Of a stretch of 5,780 nucleotides of DNA, positions 1-5,758 are shown one piece after another. The notes under the pieces were generated by a model. It worked only from the letters and a program-made list of their open reading frames with translations. It did not search any database and was not told the origin of the DNA. Source of the DNA: Bacteroidota bacterium (GTDB lineage Bacteria; Bacteroidota; Bacteroidia; Bacteroidales; VadinHA17); contig JAUWPX010000113.1 of NCBI GenBank assembly GCA_030611395.1, forward strand, positions 1 to 5,780, read 5' to 3'. Position numbers and translations under genes: made by a program. Each line of letters starts with the position of its first letter. The stretch's first letter is position 1.

Positions 1-1933
1 CTCCGAATGGCGGTTTAAACCTCCATCCGAACAACCCGTAAACATAAAACCTGTTGTCATTTGAATTGTTTTGTGCAAATACTTTTATCCAGAGATCTTT
101 TGTGAAGTTGTAGTTGAGCGAGATGATATTAATGAATGCCGACTGGTTTGTAGTATCAGGTGAGAATTTTAAATAATTAGCGCTGTATTCAAATGCCAGT
201 TTCTCCGAAAATTTCATACGGGCACTTCCTGATGCCAGTAAAAAATCTCTATCGAAGTTTTTACCAAAAGTATAAGATGCCTGGGCTGAACTCCATTCAT
301 CGGTATTATAACCCAGAGTAAAAGTGTGTTTATGGTTATAGTATTTTTTATCGAAGAGCTTGAATTCATTGTTGTAAGTGTATTTCAGACTTATACGGTT
401 CTGAAAGTAAAATTTTACCATGTCGTTAAAATACCAACTCCTGAGTGTCCCGGTGTGGCTCCAGAAAAGATTGTTAACTGACAATACTTCTATGTAGTTA
501 AAGATATTGTTTTGTAACCACCATGTGTACTCAAGGTCACTATCAATTTCTCTGCGGTCGTCATCCCTTACAAAACCTGTTTGATTCATGTTATCCATAA
601 AATTCTCACCAATATTTGTATAGCGGAAGTGAAAATGGTAAACGTTACTTTCGTTAGCAAATCGCATAAACCATGCACTATGTGTTTTCAAATCACCCGG
701 CCAGCTACCGACAAACTGACCGGTTAATTTCCATGCTTCTCCAGGATTTAAAGTATAATCGGCACTAAAGGAACGTGCATATCCGCCATCCCACGATTTA
801 TCTACCAATGTTAATCCTACAGTGGAGGATTTAAGAATATCTTTTTTAACCCTGGCAGCTGTGAAGAATGCACCGGGCTGATCTTCATCAGTAATTTCCG
901 GACTATGGGCTGAAAGAATATTAAAACCATAGTCACCGATTTTCCCGGTAACTTTGCCTCCCCAATCAATATCGCCAATCCGGCGTGAATAGAAATTATT
1001 TATCCTTGTTTTGTACATTTCATTTCCTTCCTGGAAAAATAATCGTTTCTCAGGATAGCTCAATTCATACCTTGAAAGATTGATTTGTTCCTCATCTGCT
1101 TCAACAGTGGCAAAATCGGGATTGATAGTTACATTTGCTGATATATTGGATGAGAATTGCCATTGAAGATCACCACCAATATCCGGAATAACCTCATTGT
1201 GCTTACCCGAAAAGTCACTGTTTTCATACCTTACAGTAGAATAGGGAAACAGGGTTATATTACTTTTTGCTCCGGGTGTTTCAATCCCGGTCAATATCCC
1301 GCTCTGCGAAATCCTGAAGTCATCGTTCATTTCTTCAGACCAATATGAAGTTTCTGAGTTTGATCGTATGATCCTGCCAAAATTAATACCCCATTGATCC
1401 AGATTCTTACGGTATTTTATGCTTTTAAACGGGACAGACATTTCGGCTGCCCATCCCCATGAGAATATCTTAACTGCACTTTGCCATTCGGTATCCCAGT
1501 TTATATCAATGTTTCTTCCATCATCGGTAAATTTCAGATCGATTTGCGAACCAAGAGGGTTCACTGCAAAACCATATGCACTGGTATTGTCGTTATAGGT
1601 ATCAAGCAATACTAAAACCAGATCATCACTTTTGCTAAGCTGATCACGTGACTGGATCTTTGCCACAATTTCATCAGAAGGTTGATAGCATTTCCAGAAA
1701 ATATATATATTCAGACTATCGTATCCAAAATAAACGACCGTTTTGCGGGAAGCAGTTTTTCCCTTTTGAGGTTCAAGCTGAATAAATGAGGTTGCACTAT
1801 CAGGGAAGTTTTGAGTATCAATTATTCCATCTATTAGAATCGGGGTAGTAACCCTGAAAGCAGAAATCTGTTTTTGAGCGTAACCACTTGTAAGTGAAAA
1901 AAACAATAAAATAACCGGCAATACTTTTATCAT
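1..1933 (-). CDS. DUF5916 outer-membrane-type protein with CBM9-like N-terminal domain (3' end cut off by the window)
   Basis: This long open frame starts at ATG 1931-1933 and stays open to the left edge, giving 644 complete codons without a stop. Residues 1-19 form a signal peptide (Lys3, a hydrophobic run, then SGYAQ), so the product is exported. Residues about 28-205 resemble the carbohydrate-binding family 9/DOMON-like sandwich found at the N-terminus of this family (PILIDGIID at 31-39, a WGINFGRIIR strand at 181-190). From about residue 222 the protein has alternating aromatic/polar strands typical of an outer-membrane beta-barrel. The family signature is clear: NPDFATVEAD (271-280) followed by YPEKRLFFQEG (293-303). 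The last visible residues, WRFKPPFG, resemble the start of the final strands, so probably only a few dozen residues are missing (inference). The function of DUF5916 proteins is not established; a surface or glycan-related role is only suggested by the CBM9-like domain. The gene is probably expressed separately from the flavoenzyme upstream. Confidence 0.88.
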   Translation of the reverse strand, partial: MIKVLPVILLFFSLTSGYAQKQISAFRVTTPILIDGIIDTQNFPDSATSFIQLEPQKGKTASRKTVVYFGYDSLNIYIFWKCYQPSDEIVAKIQSRDQLSKSDDLVLVLLDTYNDNTSAYGFAVNPLGSQIDLKFTDDGRNIDINWDTEWQSAVKIFSWGWAAEMSVPFKSIKYRKNLDQWGINFGRIIRSNSETSYWSEEMNDDFRISQSGILTGIETPGAKSNITLFPYSTVRYENSDFSGKHNEVIPDIGGDLQWQFSSNISANVTINPDFATVEADEEQINLSRYELSYPEKRLFFQEGNEMYKTRINNFYSRRIGDIDWGGKVTGKIGDYGFNILSAHSPEITDEDQPGAFFTAARVKKDILKSSTVGLTLVDKSWDGGYARSFSADYTLNPGEAWKLTGQFVGSWPGDLKTHSAWFMRFANESNVYHFHFRYTNIGENFMDNMNQTGFVRDDDRREIDSDLEYTWWLQNNIFNYIEVLSVNNLFWSHTGTLRSWYFNDMVKFYFQNRISLKYTYNNEFKLFDKKYYNHKHTFTLGYNTDEWSSAQASYTFGKNFDRDFLLASGSARMKFSEKLAFEYSANYLKFSPDTTNQSAFINIISLNYNFTKDLWIKVFAQNNSNDNRFYVYGLFGWRFKPPFG

Positions 1934-1971
1934 CTTAACAAAACAAAGTTTAAAAAAATACCCGTTATTAT

Positions 1972-2008
1972 ATCTTTTTCAAAATATATTTTTTTAAAAG
2001 AAAAAGAT
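1972..2008 (-). repeat. Inverted repeat with 9-bp perfect arms in the leader of the DUF5916 gene
   Basis: On the minus strand ATCTTTTTC and GAAAAAGAT form perfect 9-bp arms (1972-1980 and 2000-2008) around a 19-nt all-A/T spacer. The arms contain only two G:C pairs each, so an RNA stem would be weak. It could be a protein-binding dyad or a chance product of the extreme A/T content. Confidence 0.4.
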
Positions 2009-2021
2009 TATTCTGAAAATC

Positions 2022-2029
2022 CAAAGGTA
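2022..2029 (-). promoter_or_regulatory. Possible Bacteroidota -7 box for the DUF5916 gene
   Basis: Read on the minus strand the bases are TACCTTTG, an exact match to the Bacteroides sigma-ABfr -7 consensus TAnnTTTG. The expected TTG-type -33 element about 19-21 nt upstream is not visible (that stretch reads into the end of the flavoenzyme gene as GGCAATTTAAAAGG), so support is partial. If real, the leader would be about 80 nt. Confidence 0.35.
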
Positions 2030-2046
2030 ATTTTTTTTACTTCCTT

Positions 2047-3141
2047 TTAAATTGCCATTGCATACTTATTCAGGTTATACTCTTGAATCAGGTCATTTAT
2101 TGTCTCTTTTACTGATTGTATTTTAGTAGCCAGGTATGCATTGGAACCTGCAAATGAGAATCCCTCTGACATATTGCCTCTTGCTGAATTGAACAGAGCT
2201 TCGGCGATACAATACTTGACTTCCCTGAAGTTACATGTTTTAAGACATTTCCATGGACATTTTACCGGTTTTGTGTATCCGTTTTGAATCTTTTTCACAA
2301 AATCATTTAAAACAACCCTGCCGGGCAAACCAACAGGACTATCAATAATTATTACATCCTCCTTTTTGCATTTTAAATAACTCTCCTTATACTCAATTGA
2401 AGCATCACATTCATGTGTGGTTACAAACCGGGTTCCCATCTTTACTGCTTTTGCTCCAAATTGCATAATCTTATACATATCTTCTCCGTTGTATATTCCC
2501 CCTGCAGCAATTACCGGGATTTCAACACCAAATTTTTGTTCAAAAGGCACCATTTCCGATACGGTTTCTGAGACCAGGTTTGATAGCTGGAATTTTTGAT
2601 TTTCCAAATCATCTTTCTTGAATCCCAGGTGTCCTCCCGCGAGAGGACCTTCTACAACGACAGCATCAGGTACATGATTGTATCTGTTTGCCCATTGCTG
2701 GAAAATTATTCTTGCTGCTTTTGCAGATGATACCTTGGGAACGAATTTTGTTTTACTGTTTTCTAATAGTGAGTCAGGTATCGTTGCAGGTTTTCTTAAA
2801 AGTAAGCCGGCTCCAATAAATAATATATCAATTTTTTCCTCCAGTGCAATTCTAAACATATCTTCATAATCTGTTATAGCCATCATAAGGTTTATGCCTA
2901 AAACACCGTCAGTTAACGATTTTGCTTTTCTTATCTCTCTTCTTAATGCAGATTTGTTTGCCTCACGAAAATTCTTAGCATAATCAGGTTCAAGCATACC
3001 AATAGCTACTGCCGAGATAACACCAACACCTCCTTCGTTAGCAACAGCTGATGCAAGTCCGGAAAGTGATATAGCAACACCCATTCCTCCTTGAATAACG
3101 GGTAATTTAATTTTTAGATCTCCAATTTGAAATGCTTCCAT
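2047..3141 (-). CDS. Nitronate monooxygenase (2-nitropropane dioxygenase)-type FMN enzyme with C-terminal cysteine motif
   Basis: The 364-residue protein is a full-length member of the NMO/FabK-like TIM-barrel flavoenzymes, which bind FMN and, in characterised members, oxidise nitronates with O2. Visible motifs in order are PVIQGGMG (14-21, FMN-binding entry loop), GVGVISA (38-44), GPLAGGHLG (165-173) with His171 at the position of the catalytic histidine, IAAGGIYNG (211-219, phosphate-binding loop), and KMGTRFVTT (234-242). Near the C-terminus is an added CX3CX3CX7C cluster (Cys295, 299, 303, 311), followed by FAGSNAY (330-336). It is soluble, with no signal peptide. The start is the ATG at 3139-3141, which directly precedes QIGDLKIKLP, the usual family N-terminus; no Shine-Dalgarno is seen. 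It begins 18 bp after the radical SAM stop, so the two are likely co-transcribed. The true substrate is unknown; FabK-like enoyl-ACP reductase or another NAD(P)H-dependent flavin oxidoreductase activity cannot be excluded. Confidence 0.9.
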   Translation of the reverse strand: MEAFQIGDLKIKLPVIQGGMGVAISLSGLASAVANEGGVGVISAVAIGMLEPDYAKNFREANKSALRREIRKAKSLTDGVLGINLMMAITDYEDMFRIALEEKIDILFIGAGLLLRKPATIPDSLLENSKTKFVPKVSSAKAARIIFQQWANRYNHVPDAVVVEGPLAGGHLGFKKDDLENQKFQLSNLVSETVSEMVPFEQKFGVEIPVIAAGGIYNGEDMYKIMQFGAKAVKMGTRFVTTHECDASIEYKESYLKCKKEDVIIIDSPVGLPGRVVLNDFVKKIQNGYTKPVKCPWKCLKTCNFREVKYCIAEALFNSARGNMSEGFSFAGSNAYLATKIQSVKETINDLIQEYNLNKYAMAI

Positions 3142-3165
3142 TGTTGAATGATTAAATGATTAAAT
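3142..3165 (-). repeat. Three tandem 8-bp units at the radical SAM/flavoenzyme junction
   Basis: On the minus strand the units read ATTTAATC, ATTTAATC, ATTCAACA, immediately followed by the ATG of the flavoenzyme. The first unit contains the TAA stop of the radical SAM gene (3160-3162). Two units are identical and the third differs at three positions. The array fills the whole 18-bp gap. Confidence 0.75.
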
Positions 3166-4653
3166 GAGTTCCACCATCCCGTCCTTGAATACCCTTCTAA
3201 AGTGATATCCATAAATTGAGTATCTGATAGCCAGTGGAAATAGTTTCGGCTTGTTATACAGGCTCCAGAAAAAAATTTGCCAATAGTATTTTCTGGAATA
3301 ATCAAATATACCGAGAACAACTATTGATTTAAGAAATGCCATAAAGTCTGTAAATGGGACTTTTGTTTTGTTTTTAACTTTTGGTTCGTAATGTTTCAGG
3401 AAATGCAAAACCCTGTTATAAAACGGTTTACATGAATAAATTCCCAGAATGATTTTTTGATAACCATTTATCAGTGCTTTTTTATTCATTTTAGGAATAA
3501 AATTTAAAGAGTAATCGGTATTGCTGCCCGACCATTCAGAAGTAATACGTCCCTCATTTTTTAGTCGCCGGTAAAGCCGGGTTTTTTTTGGTGCATTTAA
3601 CAATCCCACCATTGCTGTAATGATCCCGCTTTGTTGTATAAAATCTATCTGTCTCTGAAACACAGATGGCGGATCATTATCAAATCCCACTATAAATCCG
3701 GCCGTGACTTCTATGCCGGCTGCCTGGATCTTATTGACACTTTGAATGAGATCGCGGTTTTTATTCTGTATCTTATTACATTCTGCAAGACTGGCTTCTT
3801 CGGGTGTTTCAATACCTACAAATACATTTGAAAAACCGGCTTGTGTCATCAATTCCATTAGCTCGTCATCGTCTGCTAAATTGATTGAAGCCTCAGTTAT
3901 AAAAATAAACGGATTCTTCTTTGCACGCATCCAGTTTATCATTGAGGGTAGGAGGTCGGTCTTTAAAATCTTTTTATTACCTATAAAATTATCATCAACG
4001 AAAAATACATTTCCCCTAAAACCGATATTGTAAATATTTTCAAGTTCTGATAATATCTGGTTCGTAGATTTTGTTCTGACTTTGTGTCCAAAAAGTGCTG
4101 TAATGTCACAAAATTCACAATCGAAAGGGCAACCCCTGGTGTATTGTATGGCTAGTGTTGCATATTTTGATGTATTTAGTAAAGAATAATCGGGCAAAGG
4201 ACTTTCAGTGATTTCGGGAAACTCTGATGTTTGGTAAAGCTTCCGGGCAGAACCATTTTTTAAATCATTTACAAATTGAGGCAACGTGATCTCTGCTTCA
4301 TTCAGAACCAGATGATCAATGTTCGGAAAGTTTTCAGGATCTTCAGTAAACAGCGGTCCCCCTGCAACAATTTTCCTTTTTAGTTGTTTGCATCTTTTTA
4401 TTATCTCATTAGCCGATTTGAATTGTGTTGACATGGCACTGATAAAAACATAGTCAGCCCAAAGAATATGTTTTGTTTTTAATTTGCTGACATTTAGATC
4501 TATCAGTTTCTTTTGCCATTCACCGGGTAGTAATGAAGCTACAGTTATCAGACCAAGAGGAGGATTCATTGCCTTTTTTGAAACAAATTTCAAGGCATGT
4601 TTGAAACTCCAGAATGTATCAGGATATTTGGGATATACTAATAATATGTTCAT
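3160..4653 (-). CDS. B12-binding-domain radical SAM enzyme with DUF4070-like C-terminus (HpnP-like group)
   Basis: The 497-residue protein has the layout of class B cobalamin-dependent radical SAM methylases. Residues about 1-140 form a Rossmann-like B12-binding domain (NILLVYPKYP at 2-11, PPLGLITVASLLP at 31-43, DLNV at 52-55, IVAGGP at 95-100, LNEAE at 117-121). The radical SAM barrel follows, with RGCPFDCEFCDI (173-184) giving the CX3CX2C [4Fe-4S] ligands Cys175, 179 and 182, then VDDNF (219-223), TEASINL (253-259), VFVGIETP (277-284) and GFIVGFD (319-325). The C-terminal third, rich in aromatic and basic residues and containing YGYHFRRVF (481-489), matches the DUF4070 type seen in hopanoid C-2 methylase HpnP and many uncharacterised relatives. 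The DxHxxG lower-axial-ligand motif is absent. I chose ATG 4651-4653; a GTG codon directly before it would add one residue. No hopanoid genes are nearby, so HpnP itself is not claimed. Partner: the flavoenzyme gene 18 bp downstream. Confidence 0.88.
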   Translation of the reverse strand: MNILLVYPKYPDTFWSFKHALKFVSKKAMNPPLGLITVASLLPGEWQKKLIDLNVSKLKTKHILWADYVFISAMSTQFKSANEIIKRCKQLKRKIVAGGPLFTEDPENFPNIDHLVLNEAEITLPQFVNDLKNGSARKLYQTSEFPEITESPLPDYSLLNTSKYATLAIQYTRGCPFDCEFCDITALFGHKVRTKSTNQILSELENIYNIGFRGNVFFVDDNFIGNKKILKTDLLPSMINWMRAKKNPFIFITEASINLADDDELMELMTQAGFSNVFVGIETPEEASLAECNKIQNKNRDLIQSVNKIQAAGIEVTAGFIVGFDNDPPSVFQRQIDFIQQSGIITAMVGLLNAPKKTRLYRRLKNEGRITSEWSGSNTDYSLNFIPKMNKKALINGYQKIILGIYSCKPFYNRVLHFLKHYEPKVKNKTKVPFTDFMAFLKSIVVLGIFDYSRKYYWQIFFWSLYNKPKLFPLAIRYSIYGYHFRRVFKDGMVELI

Positions 4654-4678
4654 CACAAGGTATTTTTATGATCTGACG

Positions 4679-4686
4679 CAATATTA
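4679..4686 (-). promoter_or_regulatory. Weak -7-like box upstream of the radical SAM gene
   Basis: Minus-strand TAATATTG matches TAnnTTTG at all but one fixed position and lies about 25 nt before the ATG at 4653. No convincing TTG-type -33 box is found about 20 nt upstream. In such A/T-rich sequence a one-mismatch match is weak evidence. Confidence 0.22.
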
Positions 4687-4778
4687 TTTGCTAAATCCGA
4701 CCATAAAAAACTTTAGGGATGAAATGATATGAAAATTGGTGAAAACCTTTGGATCAGGGGTATATAGCATTAATTGGG

Positions 4779-4795
4779 GGTGAATGACATTCGCC
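4779..4795. promoter_or_regulatory. 17-bp near-palindrome, possible operator upstream of the radical SAM gene
   Basis: The plus strand reads GGTGAATGACATTCGCC, which pairs end to end around the central A with a single mismatched position (T4781 against G4793). The inner GAATG-A-CATTC is perfect. The one-base centre makes it better suited to binding a dimeric regulator than to forming an RNA hairpin. It lies about 125 bp upstream of the radical SAM start. No regulator is assigned. Confidence 0.35.
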
Positions 4796-4816
4796 AGGAG
4801 TTCCAGGTTGAATACT

Positions 4817-4854
4817 CTTTGACTTTCAACTTTTGACTTTATAACTTTTTACTT
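4817..4854 (+). repeat. Short CTTT-heptad repeat overlapping the LytTR stop
   Basis: The plus strand reads as a series of degenerate 6-8-bp units: CTTTGA, CTTTCAA, CTTTTGA, CTTTATAA, CTTTTTA, CTT. The array runs into the 3' end of the LytTR gene and includes its TAA stop (4849-4851). Simple repeats of this style are, from general experience, frequent in Bacteroidota intergenic DNA; a function is unknown. Confidence 0.6.
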
Positions 4855-5700
4855 AATCTGAAGAGCTTCTTTAACTTTAAGTATGTATTGACGAGATACC
4901 GGTATTTCTTCTTCAATATATTTAAGCTTCAATTTGTATCCCTGTGGATAGATGTTAAGTTTGGATACATAATTTGTATTGAAAAGGCAAGTACGATGAC
5001 ATCTGATAATTTGAGGATGTTTTATTAACAGAGATTCAGTGTTATGTAAGGTTTGTCTGATAAGTTTCTTTTTTATCTCTCCCATTTCTTTCCAGAAAAT
5101 CTCGATATAATTATCTGCAGATTTCAGCAGAATTATTTTGTTAAGCGATAAGTTGAATCTTTCGGATTTGTTCTCAGATTCAAATTCAATTTCTTCAGAT
5201 TCGTTTTCTTCGTCAGATATTTTGTCAGGTTTCTTATCCGGATTAAGTGCATCCTGCAGTTTTATTTTTAGTATTTCAAACCGGTTTACAATAATTAATA
5301 TTACTACCGGTATGAAACATAATAGTACTATTATGAATACGGAATAAAAAGTGATGTTGGTTTGCCCGATATAACGTGCATAGAATGTAGAAGCTAAAGA
5401 AATCATCGCCCATATACAGGCATTTAAAACCATATCCCGTTTAAAATTCCATTTTCCCGACAGAAATAATCCCGGTAAAACTGACGGGGCGATGATAAGG
5501 GCTAATACCATGGAAAAAAAAGTGATACCACCGAAACCTGCTATGATAAGAAGTTTATTATTGAAGTCAGTTGTTGTTAATTCTATTGGCTGGAAGAACA
5601 GAATGAACAGGAACATCCCTAAACTGATGCCCAGGATCACCTTGAGGTTTTGTTTCGGGTCATCATTAAAAGGATAAGACTTATTTAAGAAATCCAGCAT
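4849..5700 (-). CDS. Membrane-anchored LytTR-family transcription regulator
   Basis: With the chosen ATG (5698-5700) the protein has 283 residues. Four hydrophobic segments lie at about 18-37, 49-71, 90-110 and 117-139, so it sits in the inner membrane. A very acidic, Ser/Glu-rich linker (about 162-180) connects to a C-terminal LytTR DNA-binding domain (about 184-283), recognised by IILLKSADNYIEIFW (189-203), IRCHRTCLFN (232-241) and PVSRQYILKVKEAL (267-280). There is no response-regulator receiver domain or histidine kinase domain, so signal sensing is presumably through the membrane part; related membrane LytTR proteins are known in Bacteroidota. An in-frame TTG at 5755-5757 could add 19 residues, but it falls within the -33 box of the best promoter candidate, and the added residues do not resemble the family N-terminus. 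The gene ends 195 bp before the radical SAM gene; its targets are unknown, though self-regulation is plausible. Confidence 0.87.
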   Translation of the reverse strand: MLDFLNKSYPFNDDPKQNLKVILGISLGMFLFILFFQPIELTTTDFNNKLLIIAGFGGITFFSMVLALIIAPSVLPGLFLSGKWNFKRDMVLNACIWAMISLASTFYARYIGQTNITFYSVFIIVLLCFIPVVILIIVNRFEILKIKLQDALNPDKKPDKISDEENESEEIEFESENKSERFNLSLNKIILLKSADNYIEIFWKEMGEIKKKLIRQTLHNTESLLIKHPQIIRCHRTCLFNTNYVSKLNIYPQGYKLKLKYIEEEIPVSRQYILKVKEALQIK

Positions 5701-5726
5701 ATGAATGTGAATGTAATAACTGGTGG

Positions 5727-5758
5727 CGAAGATAAATAAAGAACTGTTCTTTGACAAA
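5727..5758 (-). promoter_or_regulatory. Candidate promoter of the LytTR gene
   Basis: On the minus strand TTTG (5755-5758) is followed after exactly 20 nt by TATCTTCG (5727-5734), a one-mismatch match to the Bacteroides -7 consensus TAnnTTTG. The -33 box and spacing fit the consensus. The predicted start of transcription is near 5720, leaving a leader of about 20 nt before ATG 5700. This placement is the main reason for rejecting the upstream TTG as start codon. Confidence 0.55.
5738..5752. promoter_or_regulatory. Perfect 15-bp palindrome between the -33 and -7 boxes, probable operator
   Basis: The bases AAAGAAC-T-GTTCTTT (plus strand) have perfect 7-bp arms around one central base, and lie entirely within the 20-nt promoter spacer. 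A dimer bound here would be expected to block RNA polymerase. On the minus strand ACAGTTCTT matches the published LytTR half-site [TA][AC][CA]GTTN[AG][TG] at all but one position, but the usual second direct repeat 12-13 bp away is not found. The binding protein is therefore unassigned; self-regulation is an inference. Confidence 0.5.

Larger units (their letters stand above)
1934..2046. other. AT-rich intergenic region between the flavoenzyme and DUF5916 genes
   Basis: This 113-bp gap separates the flavoenzyme stop from the DUF5916 start and is almost entirely A/T. It holds a possible promoter -7 box and a 9-bp inverted repeat, both listed separately. I see no GC-rich hairpin followed by a T-run that would serve as a strong intrinsic terminator for the upstream gene, and no Shine-Dalgarno sequence before the ATG at 1933. 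The absence of a Shine-Dalgarno sequence is usual for Bacteroidota. Confidence 0.7.
4654..4848. other. Intergenic region between LytTR and radical SAM genes
   Basis: These 195 bp hold no supportable gene. At the LytTR end there is a run of CTTT-containing heptads; in the middle a 17-bp near-palindrome; near the radical SAM start a weak -7-like box (all listed separately). The gap is long enough for the radical SAM-flavoenzyme pair to have its own promoter. No hairpin with a following T-run was found that would clearly terminate the LytTR transcript. Confidence 0.7.

Noticed and set aside
1157..1348. 63-codon plus-strand open frame
   Set aside because: Antisense to the conserved DUF5916 coding sequence; composition explained by the opposite strand.
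1972..2008. Inverted repeat as an intrinsic terminator for the flavoenzyme gene
   Set aside because: The arms are almost all A/T, the loop is 19 nt, and no distinct U-tract follows the second arm on the transcribed strand.
2047..3141. Calling the flavoenzyme FabK (enoyl-ACP reductase II)
   Set aside because: It shares the fold and FMN motifs, but has a longer C-terminus with a four-cysteine cluster and no fatty-acid synthesis genes beside it.
3142..3165. Possible CRISPR array
   Set aside because: The units are 8 bp and contiguous with no spacers.
3114..3320. 68-codon minus-strand open frame overlapping the ends of two genes
   Set aside because: It is out of frame with two strongly supported genes whose conserved termini it overlaps; no family resemblance.
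3746..4033. 95-codon open frame on the plus strand
   Set aside because: It lies entirely antisense to the conserved radical SAM barrel; the protein has no recognisable domain and no promoter or neighbouring context.
3160..4653. Calling the radical SAM protein HpnP (hopanoid C-2 methylase)
   Set aside because: The domain layout is HpnP-like, but the group contains many uncharacterised enzymes, no squalene-hopene cyclase or other hopanoid gene is visible, and hopanoids are not typical of this kind of bacterium.
4484..4732. 82-codon open frame on the plus strand
   Set aside because: Mostly antisense to the B12-binding domain of the radical SAM gene, with no recognisable protein features.
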